Of a stretch of DNA of 36,597 nucleotides, positions 8,335 to 15,794 are shown piece by piece. The translations under genes were made by a program, and so were the position numbers. Position 1 is the stretch's first letter. Every line of letters starts with the position of its first letter. Source of the stretch: Treponema sp. UBA4307 (GTDB lineage: Bacteria; Spirochaetota; Spirochaetia; Treponematales; Treponemataceae); contig DGUP01000011.1 of the NCBI GenBank assembly GCA_002394685.1, forward strand, positions 1 through 36,597, written 5' to 3'. Below the pieces are notes generated by a model. The model was not told the DNA's origin and searched no databases. It saw only the letters and a list, made by a program, of their open reading frames with translations.

Positions 8335-10113
8335 TTAAGCTTTAACAGCCTTCTTTGCCTTAATCTGTTTAGCGAAAGTCTGAACCCCTTCAATAACCAG
8401 AATGATTGCAAGGGCAGCCATTGCAGCGGCAAAAATTAACTGGAACCAGTTGCCCCATTCCATTGCACCGGCAGCACCCATAGCCATAGCCTTAATCTTG
8501 TTGATGATTGTCATAATAAGTGAAGTAAGGGTTGCAGTAAGCATGAAAATCATTGGGAAGAAGAACATTTTGTTGTTCTTTCCAACCTGACCCAGCCATG
8601 CAGCAACAGCCAGAAGTGCAATACCTGCAAGAAGCTGGTTGGCAGCACCAAAGAGACCCCAGATTGCGCTTAACTTGAGACCACCAAGAATACAGCCGAT
8701 AACGACCATGAGAGCTGTACCGAAGAGTGGGTTAGCGAGTACCTTGCGGATTCCCTTTGCGTCCTTCCATGAAGATTCTCCGTCCTTGAGGAAGAGTTCT
8801 GAGAACATAAAGCGGCTCAGGCGTGTTGCAGAGTCCAGGGATGTGAGGGCGAATACAGAAACGGCCAGTGTAAGAAGAGCAGAGATTGTTTTGTATACAT
8901 GTGTATTTGAATCTCCGAACATATAGGCAATACCGTTACCGAATGCAGTTGCAGGTGAACCGGCAAATGTCCAGATACCGTCCTTGTTTGTAAGGAAAGT
9001 CTGATCCTTCTGAGAACCAACAATTACACCAATTGCAATCAGGGAAATGATGCCCAGTGCAGATTCAATAAGCATTGAACCGTAAGCAATAGGCTTTGCA
9101 TGGCTTTCTGCGTCCAGCTGTTTTGAAGTTGTACCTGAAGCAATCAGTGAGTGGAAGCCTGAACATGCACCACATGCTACTGTAATAAAGAGGGCAGGGA
9201 ACAATGTACCAATGCTCTGTTTCCAGCCAGTAAATGCAGGAAGCTTGAATTCAACAGTACGGCTTGTTGTGAAAGAACCAACTGCAATACCAACAACGGC
9301 AATCAAAATCATTGCATAAAGAAGGAATGAAGAAAGATAGTCACGTGGCTGAAGCATGATCCATACAGGAATTAAAGAAGCAACGGCAATGTAAAGACCG
9401 ATTACAATAATCCAGCCTGTGCGGTCAAGAGCAAAACCAACGTTAAGACCAAGCACTACAATTCCAACGATTGCAGCAATACCAATGATTGTGGCAGGAA
9501 GAGTTTTAACACCACATTTGTTTGTGAGAATACCATAGAAAACAGCGAGAATAATGAAGCAGAGTGAAATCATGGCTGTTGTCTGGTTTGAAGAAGGATT
9601 TAATACAAATCCAACTGGAGCGGCAGAACCATCAGCAGGAGCTGGTGTAAAGAAAGTTGCAGCAACAACGTTTACAAATGAAGCAATTACCAGAATCAAT
9701 ACGAGAAGGGCAAAAATAATGAAGAGTTTCTTTGCTTTTGGACCCATGGAATCTTTAATAATTTCGCCGACTGACTTTCCTTCATGACGAATAGAAGCGA
9801 AAAGGGAGCCGAAATCCTGAAGACCACCAAAGAAAATACCTCCCAGTACACACCAAAGGAATACTGGAACCCAACCGAAAACTGCTGCCATAATTGGACC
9901 ATTGATAGGACCTGCACCGGCAATAGAAGAGAAGTGGTGACCCATAAGGACTGCAGGTTTAGCAGCTACGTAATCAACACCATCCTCCTTTTCAAAAGCA
10001 GGTGTTTTTCTTTTAGGGTCAATTCCCCACTGTTTTGCAAGCCATGCGCCATAGAAGATATAGCCAAGGACGAGCAGAACGATTGCAGCAAGAATGATAA
10101 ACAATGCTGTCAT
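8335..10113 (-). CDS. cstA: Carbon-starvation protein A family transporter
   Basis: A 592-residue membrane protein with about sixteen helices, of the CstA family (peptide or pyruvate uptake under carbon limitation). Family hallmarks are GHHFSSIAGAGPINGP (about residues 58-73), W-V-P-V-F-L-W-C with G-G-I-F-F-G-G-L-Q-D-F-G, S-I-R-H-E-G-K-S and a central ACGACSGFHSLIASGTTSKQ. Length is in the range of the shorter CstA forms. The ribosome site is GGAGG, 8 bp before the ATG. The upstream gene ends 38 bp away and a small hairpin lies between. Whether this member takes up peptides or pyruvate cannot be told. Confidence 0.93.
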   Translation of the reverse strand: MTALFIILAAIVLLVLGYIFYGAWLAKQWGIDPKRKTPAFEKEDGVDYVAAKPAVLMGHHFSSIAGAGPINGPIMAAVFGWVPVFLWCVLGGIFFGGLQDFGSLFASIRHEGKSVGEIIKDSMGPKAKKLFIIFALLVLILVIASFVNVVAATFFTPAPADGSAAPVGFVLNPSSNQTTAMISLCFIILAVFYGILTNKCGVKTLPATIIGIAAIVGIVVLGLNVGFALDRTGWIIVIGLYIAVASLIPVWIMLQPRDYLSSFLLYAMILIAVVGIAVGSFTTSRTVEFKLPAFTGWKQSIGTLFPALFITVACGACSGFHSLIASGTTSKQLDAESHAKPIAYGSMLIESALGIISLIAIGVIVGSQKDQTFLTNKDGIWTFAGSPATAFGNGIAYMFGDSNTHVYKTISALLTLAVSVFALTSLDSATRLSRFMFSELFLKDGESSWKDAKGIRKVLANPLFGTALMVVIGCILGGLKLSAIWGLFGAANQLLAGIALLAVAAWLGQVGKNNKMFFFPMIFMLTATLTSLIMTIINKIKAMAMGAAGAMEWGNWFQLIFAAAMAALAIILVIEGVQTFAKQIKAKKAVKA

Positions 10114-10134
10114 TTTGTAAATCCTCCAACTGGA

Positions 10135-10150
10135 CTTTAGAAAACTAAAG
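10135..10150 (-). other. Perfect small hairpin before cstA
   Basis: CTTTAG-AAAA-CTAAAG on the + strand is a perfect 6 bp inverted repeat with a 4-base loop, lying in the 38 bp between the 10152 gene and the cstA ribosome site. No T run follows, so it is not a convincing terminator. It could be an mRNA stability or processing element. Confidence 0.4.
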
Positions 10151-10151
10151 C

Positions 10152-10664
10152 TCAGACATTTTTAATTAAACTCGTAAGTGCGAGTTTTATATTTGATTTT
10201 GTATCTCTTCCAAACCAGTTCGAATAAAACTTCATCCGGCTCAGATCTGCTGCAGCCAGACAAAAGTTGCTCCAGCCGAAAAATGTAAGTTTATATGATT
10301 TGGAATGTCTTTGTTTGCGGATTGCTTTTTTTGCTTCCGGAGAAATAGACTGATAAAGCAGGATTACTGTTATGTCAGAATTTCTGTGGCCGTAGAAAGG
10401 TTTTACTTTTGAAAGACCGTCTTTCCAGGCAAGATCTGAGAGTTCAGTAATTTTTTCCGGAGTAAGAATGTCCCCTGCTGAAAAATAAACGTGTTCATTT
10501 GAATCCATTTCAAAAAGTTTGATTTCCTTCAGCAGTAGGAATTTTTCATCGTGGGAATGGAAAACAGCCTGAGCATCAAAAGGTGGAAGAACATTTTCCT
10601 GAGTTATATCGTAGTAACGTTTAAATGCATTCAGTAATTTTTGCAGAGCTTCATCAGATTTCAT
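10152..10664 (-). CDS. Hypothetical protein, about 170 residues
   Basis: No family recognised. An in-frame TTG at 10697 would add 11 residues, but that codon overlaps the -10 box of a strong promoter. The ATG at 10664 is therefore the likelier start (weak ribosome site). The protein is mixed alpha/beta and soluble, without signal peptide or membrane segment. Notable parts are an H-S-H-D-E stretch (about residues 36-40), a basic A-I-R-K-Q-R-H-S-K-S-Y-K segment (about 120-131) and a C-terminal region rich in aromatic residues. It is probably cytosolic. It may be co-transcribed with cstA 38 bp downstream, which is the only functional hint. Confidence 0.6.
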   Translation of the reverse strand: MKSDEALQKLLNAFKRYYDITQENVLPPFDAQAVFHSHDEKFLLLKEIKLFEMDSNEHVYFSAGDILTPEKITELSDLAWKDGLSKVKPFYGHRNSDITVILLYQSISPEAKKAIRKQRHSKSYKLTFFGWSNFCLAAADLSRMKFYSNWFGRDTKSNIKLALTSLIKNV

Positions 10665-10696
10665 CACGTGCGTCTCAATAATTGTATATTTATGCA

Positions 10697-10725
10697 ATTA
10701 TAAATGAGGTGACACGCTTTGACAA
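10697..10725 (-). promoter_or_regulatory. Strong promoter of the 10152-10664 gene
   Basis: On the minus strand TTGTCA (10725-10720), exactly 17 bp, then a perfect TATAAT (10702-10697). Transcription would start near 10690, which excludes the TTG start at 10697. An 11-base word TATGCAATTAT (read on the + strand) overlaps the -10 box (10691-10701) and recurs 63 bp away (10754-10764). Confidence 0.75.
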
Positions 10726-10795
10726 GGATGAAATCCGGTATATTTTGCAAAAATATGCAATTATTGGTGAAATTTATGCATTTTATCTTTGCGTT

Positions 10796-12505
10796 TTATT
10801 CATCAGCGGAAAGACGGTAATATTCTTCCAGACTTAACCTGCAGCCAAGGAAGACATCTTTCATCATTGGGTCAAAATGACTGCCCATGCTTTCAATCAT
10901 AACCCGGGCGGCTTCTTCAAAGGACATAGGTTCTTTATAACAGCGTTTGCTGACCAGTGCATCGTAAACATCAGCAACTGCCATAATTCGTGCTTCCAGA
11001 GGAATATCATTTTCTTTAAGCTGCTCCGGATAGCCCTGACCGTTCCATTTTTCATGGTGATATCGGGCCACATTGCAGGCAACTTCTATAAAGCCCGGTT
11101 CTTCAACTCCCCCTAAAATCGTCTTAACAATTTCACCTGATTTTACAGGATGAGTTTTCATAATCTCATATTCTTCCGGAGTAAGTTTGCCTGGTTTACA
11201 GAGAATATTCAGGTCGATTGAAATTTTTCCCAGGTCATGCATAGGAGCTGCCCTGACAATGGAATCTGCAAAAGACCGGTCAAGGTTGCCGATGTGGTTG
11301 TCAATCATATATTCAACGAGAATTTTAATTACGTCACTGGTTCTCTTAACATGACCGCCTGTTGATTCGTCGCGGTTTTCAATCATGTTTGCAAGCCCCA
11401 TTACAACATGCTCCTGAATCTGGCGGATATGTTCCGTTTGTTTTCTGATGTCGTACTGAAGGGTTTTGTTGTAGTTTTCCACAAAGCTGAGGTAGTGCTG
11501 ATGTTCAGTGTCATCTTTTACAGAAATCAGGTAACCGCCTGTAGCTCCCTTTTTGCGGATGTAAAAATATCGAATTTTAAACCGAAGAACTATATCTCCA
11601 AACTTAAGAAAGTAAGGTTCAACTTTTCCTTCTTCAAGGGCAATAATCAGCTGATTGATAATATTCTTCAGCGGTGAATATTCTTCGGGCATCTCTTTAT
11701 CCAGATGAAGCTGCTTTAGAAGTGGAAGAAAATCTAATGCGGCCTCGTTTGCGCCCAGATATTCTTTTTTCAGGTTGAATGCTATGTAGCCGGTTTCAGT
11801 TCCCTCATCGTGCATTGTAGAAACAATACTATTAATGTTGTGACTAAAATTATGTTCGTAGGACAGGGCTATCATCCAGGAACCAATGCCAAAGAAAAAT
11901 GGGAAGAAATCGTATTTCCAGTGGAAAACCTGCTGAAATAAATAGGTCGCATCAATCAAAGTTGTAATTATTGCAAAAGCGAGCACTGTACGGCGGGGGC
12001 TTTTTTCCGGATGTTTAAATGCATGAATACAGGAGAGGGCAATTGCAATTGTAAGTGGAATCGTATAAAGATGGTGAATGAATGAAAGAGGTCCTTTTTT
12101 TATGTTCAGGAAGAGACCATATTTTGTCCATCCTATGTCAAAGGAAGAGTAATACAGATGATGGGTGGAATTGAACCAGATGAGAAGCATATGAAGTATG
12201 GCAATCAGATAAAGGTAGAACTTGGCGATTCTTTTTACGTGGATTTTAAATGCCCTGAGCATTCCCATAAAATAAACAGCCGGCAGAAGGGTACTTCCTA
12301 TACATGCCAGATTATGAGCCATCATTGCTTCTGCGGAATTTTTCGCCATTGAACGTTCCAGGAATCCCAGAGTAGTAATTGCAATCAGAAAGACTATGGT
12401 CCAGTAATATATATCAACATTTCTGTAGGTTTTAAGAGCCATATAAATCAATGCTGAAGCAGAGACAATAAACAAAAATCCGTATAAATAAGTAAATAAT
12501 AACAA
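10796..12505 (-). CDS. Seven-TM sensor with HD-GYP c-di-GMP phosphodiesterase domain
   Basis: A 569-residue membrane signalling protein. Residues 1-215 hold about seven helices resembling the N-terminal 7TM sensor module of some histidine kinases. Residues 235-335 look PAS-like, and 345-365 form a helical linker. An HD-GYP domain occupies about 365-560. Its metal and catalytic residues are all visible: H385, H423-D424 (MHDLGKI), H452 (THP), H483-H484, GYP at 491-493 and D512 in VADVYDAL. It should hydrolyse c-di-GMP in response to a membrane or extracellular signal. The neighbour 14 bp upstream on the same strand is a GGDEF-EAL protein, so the two probably form a c-di-GMP operon. Confidence 0.9.
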   Translation of the reverse strand: MLLFTYLYGFLFIVSASALIYMALKTYRNVDIYYWTIVFLIAITTLGFLERSMAKNSAEAMMAHNLACIGSTLLPAVYFMGMLRAFKIHVKRIAKFYLYLIAILHMLLIWFNSTHHLYYSSFDIGWTKYGLFLNIKKGPLSFIHHLYTIPLTIAIALSCIHAFKHPEKSPRRTVLAFAIITTLIDATYLFQQVFHWKYDFFPFFFGIGSWMIALSYEHNFSHNINSIVSTMHDEGTETGYIAFNLKKEYLGANEAALDFLPLLKQLHLDKEMPEEYSPLKNIINQLIIALEEGKVEPYFLKFGDIVLRFKIRYFYIRKKGATGGYLISVKDDTEHQHYLSFVENYNKTLQYDIRKQTEHIRQIQEHVVMGLANMIENRDESTGGHVKRTSDVIKILVEYMIDNHIGNLDRSFADSIVRAAPMHDLGKISIDLNILCKPGKLTPEEYEIMKTHPVKSGEIVKTILGGVEEPGFIEVACNVARYHHEKWNGQGYPEQLKENDIPLEARIMAVADVYDALVSKRCYKEPMSFEEAARVMIESMGSHFDPMMKDVFLGCRLSLEEYYRLSADE

Positions 12506-12519
12506 TTTATCAAACCCTC

Positions 12520-14007
12520 TCAGTTTGTATAAAGAGGATTTTTCAGACGACGTTTAAAGTCCTCTTGATTAAGAGGATGGTCATAGAAAAATCCCTGTAA
12601 AAGATTACATCTCATATTTGCCAGAATATCTTTCTGATTCTGATTTTCCACTCCAACGCAGATAATGTTTACTTTTAAATCGTGGCAGATGTTTACAATA
12701 TTTTTTACCAGCGCCTGATTTGGATTCTGGCCGTTTTCAAGTTCGATTCCATCAATAAAAGGTTTGGCCAGTTTAATAAAATTAACCCTGTGTTCCTTGA
12801 GCAGTTCAGGTTTTGAAAAGCAGATTCCAAAATCATTTAAAACCGTAACAATTCTTGCCTGGGACATCTGGGTAATAAAATTTGTCAGCTGATCATTGTC
12901 CTGGACGGTCTTTGTATCGGTCAGTTCAACTGCAATCAGAGATTTGTCAATTTTATAGCGGTTTACTATTTCAAGGACCCGGTTAGTGAAATTATCCGTA
13001 GAAAGATTAACTTTTGAAAAATTAACGGACACTCTTACCGGCAGATTACCCATTTCAATCCAGTGATGAATATCCTGACAGACTCTTTCAAGAACCCAGA
13101 AGTCAATTTCGGAAACGGCACCAATCCTTTCCATCAAAGGAATAAATTCCTCCGGCAGAAGAATTTCCCCGTTTTTGTTCCAGCGGACCAGGGCTTCTGC
13201 AGAAACAACTCTGCTGGTGTGAATATCAATAATCGGCTGATAGTAGACCATAAGTGACCCGTCATTTTTAGCCTGCTCCAGGTTGAAGGTAAAATATTTT
13301 TCTTTTGAAAGAAGTTCGGCCATATCCTGCTGGAACCAGACGAAATCCTGAACCCGGTCCTGAGACTGGAATTTAAATGCGATGTTGGCCTTTTCAAAAA
13401 CATCGTTAACATTATCTTCAGCACTCATTGCGTTAATTCCGCCGTGAGCCCTTACAGGAATTTCTTTTACAGTACCCTTAACATTTACCTGAATATTGAT
13501 AGAGTTTAATAATGCAATAAAATCCTGAACCCGGTGCTTGTAAATAATAACAAGAAAATTGTCTCCCCCCATGTGGCAGACCGCTTCACCCCTATTTATG
13601 AATTTTTTCAGGATTCTGGCGTAATCTTTAAGGATAAAATCGCCCAGGTCGTTTCCAACCATGCGGTTTATATATTTAAGATTTTTAATGTTCAAGAAGA
13701 TTGATGTGTAGTACTGAATTTTTTTAAAGGCACAGAGCTTTTCTGCAAAAATCCTCATGTATTCCACAGTACCAACGCCTGTTAAAATGTCACGGCGCCT
13801 TTCAATCCGGGTACACAAATAAGCGAAGGACAAAAAAAAGATAAAAGCTAAACTTGTAATAAGTTTTATTTTCATTGGGATTTTTGGGCCGCCAAAGAGA
13901 TATAAGGCAATGGTTCCCAAAAGACTTGTCACTGCAAGAATTTCTGCAATATAGAGGATAATGTAATATTGGATGTTTGTATTTTTACTGCTTCCCTTTC
14001 TGCTCAT
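12520..14007 (-). CDS. Membrane GGDEF-EAL protein with altered motifs
   Basis: About 495 residues from ATG 14007. An upstream ATG at 14058 adds 17 residues but follows directly on the fucI-like gene's terminator T run without a ribosome site. Two N-terminal membrane helices (about 12-36 and 48-66) precede a GGDEF domain whose active loop reads GGDNF (147-151), then an EAL domain starting near residue 250. In the EAL part the E of EAL (271), N329, E361, K412, E454 and Q471 are kept, but the usual DDFG metal site reads NDFG (391-394). The cyclase is probably impaired and the phosphodiesterase uncertain, so it may act as a c-di-GMP sensor or a weak enzyme. It is paired with the HD-GYP gene. Confidence 0.88.
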   Translation of the reverse strand: MSRKGSSKNTNIQYYIILYIAEILAVTSLLGTIALYLFGGPKIPMKIKLITSLAFIFFLSFAYLCTRIERRRDILTGVGTVEYMRIFAEKLCAFKKIQYYTSIFLNIKNLKYINRMVGNDLGDFILKDYARILKKFINRGEAVCHMGGDNFLVIIYKHRVQDFIALLNSINIQVNVKGTVKEIPVRAHGGINAMSAEDNVNDVFEKANIAFKFQSQDRVQDFVWFQQDMAELLSKEKYFTFNLEQAKNDGSLMVYYQPIIDIHTSRVVSAEALVRWNKNGEILLPEEFIPLMERIGAVSEIDFWVLERVCQDIHHWIEMGNLPVRVSVNFSKVNLSTDNFTNRVLEIVNRYKIDKSLIAVELTDTKTVQDNDQLTNFITQMSQARIVTVLNDFGICFSKPELLKEHRVNFIKLAKPFIDGIELENGQNPNQALVKNIVNICHDLKVNIICVGVENQNQKDILANMRCNLLQGFFYDHPLNQEDFKRRLKNPLYTN

Positions 14008-14060
14008 AACTCTCTTTACCTTAAGGTGAATTTTAACCCACAAATTCAAATCAAACAATT

Positions 14061-14108
14061 AAAAAATAAAAAAGGCACTGAAATCAGGGTTACTGAAGTC
14101 AGTGCCTT
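14061..14108 (-). terminator. Terminator of the L-fucose isomerase-family gene
   Basis: On the minus strand a perfect 10 bp stem (14108-14099 with 14081-14072, core AGGCACTGA) with a 17-base loop runs into TTTTTTATTTTTT. It ends the gene at 14142-15644 and separates it from the GGDEF-EAL gene. Confidence 0.9.
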
Positions 14109-14141
14109 GTGTTCTAAAAGCTTCAACAGCTTATTTTACCA

Positions 14142-15644
14142 TTAAGCAAATGGATTTTCTGTTGGATAGCGTACACCTGCAGGCTGGTTGTAGTCGATTG
14201 AAGCAATCTTCAGGTACTGGAAAAGTGTATAGAGAGCTTTTCCGTGGTGACCGAATGCAACTGCACCGTGGTGTGGATAGTTCTTCTGGATTAATACGTG
14301 GCGGTAGAAGCGGCCCATTTCTGGAATTGCGAAAATACCGATTCCTCCGAAAGAACGTGTTGCTACAGGAAGGATTTCACCCTGTGCAATATAAGCCTGG
14401 AGCTTTGTATCTGGAGTTGTCTGGAGACGGAAGAATGTGATTGGTCCTTCAGCAATGTCTCCTTCGAGAGTACCGCGTGTAAAGTCTGGTTCGCTGTCTT
14501 TTGGTTCAAGCAGACGGTGCTGGATGAGCTGGTACTTTACGCCAGGCTTTGAGCGCTTTGCAAGACGACAGAATGGTGTGTTTCCACAGTGGAATCCCAT
14601 GAATGTATCTTCAAGCTTGTAGTTGTAAGAGAACTTGCCCTTAATGTCAGATTCGTACATGTCGCGAGGTACAGAGTTGTTAATGTCCAGAAGTGTAACT
14701 GGTTCTCCAGAGATACATGTACCGATGTATTCACTCAGGGCACCGAAAATATCTACTTCACATGCAACTGGAATACCGCGGCTTGCAAGACGGCTGTTTA
14801 CATAGCAAGGTTCAAATCCGAATTCCTTAGGGAATGCAGGCCAGCACTTGTCTGCAAGGGCAACGTACTTCTTACAGCCCTTGTTTGCTTCAATCCAGTC
14901 CAGAAGTGTAAGTTCAAACTGAGCCATGCGTGGAAGGAGTGCAGGATAGTTGTTTCCTTCAGCACCCAGTTCCTTTGCCATATCATCTACAACTTCCTGA
15001 ATGCGTGGGTCATTTGCGTGTGCCTTGTAAGAAACAAGGAGGTCAAGTTCAGAGTTTTCCTGAATTTCTACGCCAATGTCATAAAGACCCTTGATTGGTG
15101 CGTTGCAGGCAAAGAAGTCCTGTGGACGAGGTCCAAAAGTAATAATCTTAAGGTTGCTCAGACCAATGATTGCACGTGCTACAGGTACGAATTCAACAAT
15201 CATCTTTGCAATATCTTCTGCAGTTCCAACAGGATATTCTGGAATAACACCAGGAATGTGGCGGAGGTTAAGGTTGTATGAACAGTTAAGCATACCACAG
15301 TAAGCATCACCACGACCGTTAATAAGGTCGTTGCCAGTTTCTTCAGCAGCGGCTACGAACATACAAGGTCCGTCAAAGCGCTGTGCAATCTGTGTTTCTG
15401 GTGTTTCTGGACCAAAGTTACCCAGGAATACACAAAGAGCATTACAGCCGGCAGCTTTTACATCATCAACAGCCTTGAGCATGTCCTTTTCATTTTCTAC
15501 TGTAACCTTGCTTTCATAGAGGTTTACAGAGTTTCCAACAGCCTTAACAATTTCGCTTCTTCTTCTTTCAGAAAGAGAAATAATGAAGCAGTCACGGCTT
15601 ACAGCAATAATTCCGAGTTTTACGTCGGGGATATTTTTTTCCAT
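14142..15644 (-). CDS. L-fucose/L-arabinose isomerase family protein
   Basis: A 500-residue cytosolic sugar isomerase of the L-fucose/L-arabinose isomerase superfamily, which interconverts aldoses and ketoses with a bound divalent metal. An N-terminal Rossmann-like part contains C-V-F-L-G-N-F-G-P-E-T (71-81). The likely metal ligands are E296 (CEVD), D320 (LLDINN) and a C-terminal His in YPHHGAVAFG (457-465). The best substrate guess is L-fucose, because a GH95 fucosidase lies 6 kb away, but L-arabinose or other aldoses remain possible. Ribosome site AAGGAG precedes the ATG. The gene has its own promoter with adjacent palindromes and a strong terminator, so it is an independently regulated unit. 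Confidence 0.85.
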   Translation of the reverse strand: MEKNIPDVKLGIIAVSRDCFIISLSERRRSEIVKAVGNSVNLYESKVTVENEKDMLKAVDDVKAAGCNALCVFLGNFGPETPETQIAQRFDGPCMFVAAAEETGNDLINGRGDAYCGMLNCSYNLNLRHIPGVIPEYPVGTAEDIAKMIVEFVPVARAIIGLSNLKIITFGPRPQDFFACNAPIKGLYDIGVEIQENSELDLLVSYKAHANDPRIQEVVDDMAKELGAEGNNYPALLPRMAQFELTLLDWIEANKGCKKYVALADKCWPAFPKEFGFEPCYVNSRLASRGIPVACEVDIFGALSEYIGTCISGEPVTLLDINNSVPRDMYESDIKGKFSYNYKLEDTFMGFHCGNTPFCRLAKRSKPGVKYQLIQHRLLEPKDSEPDFTRGTLEGDIAEGPITFFRLQTTPDTKLQAYIAQGEILPVATRSFGGIGIFAIPEMGRFYRHVLIQKNYPHHGAVAFGHHGKALYTLFQYLKIASIDYNQPAGVRYPTENPFA

Positions 15645-15674
15645 ATAGTTCTCCTTATAGTAGCCTAGTTTGGA

Positions 15675-15704
15675 ATTTTATACTCAATTTGAGAGTTGTC
15701 AACT
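15675..15704 (-). promoter_or_regulatory. Isomerase promoter overlapped by two palindromes
   Basis: On the minus strand TTGACA (15702-15697), a 16 bp spacer and TAAAAT (15680-15675). Two 11 bp odd palindromes abut exactly: AGTTGTCAACT (15694-15704) covers the -35 box and CTCAATTTGAG (15683-15693) lies in the spacer. This is a typical layout for a repressor site on a sugar gene. The regulator is not in the window. Confidence 0.65.
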
Positions 15705-15794
15705 ATAAAAATCATTGTTCAACACTATGTTTTTTAATTTTTTGGATGATTTAAATGAATATCTAACATATACTTTTGAAAAGAGAGGAAAAAT

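Noticed and set aside
14589..15281. Long open frame of 230 codons on the + strand inside the isomerase gene
   Set aside because: It lies wholly antisense to a well-supported isomerase, is rich in Cys/Phe/Asn as antisense frames are here, and has no ribosome site or domain.
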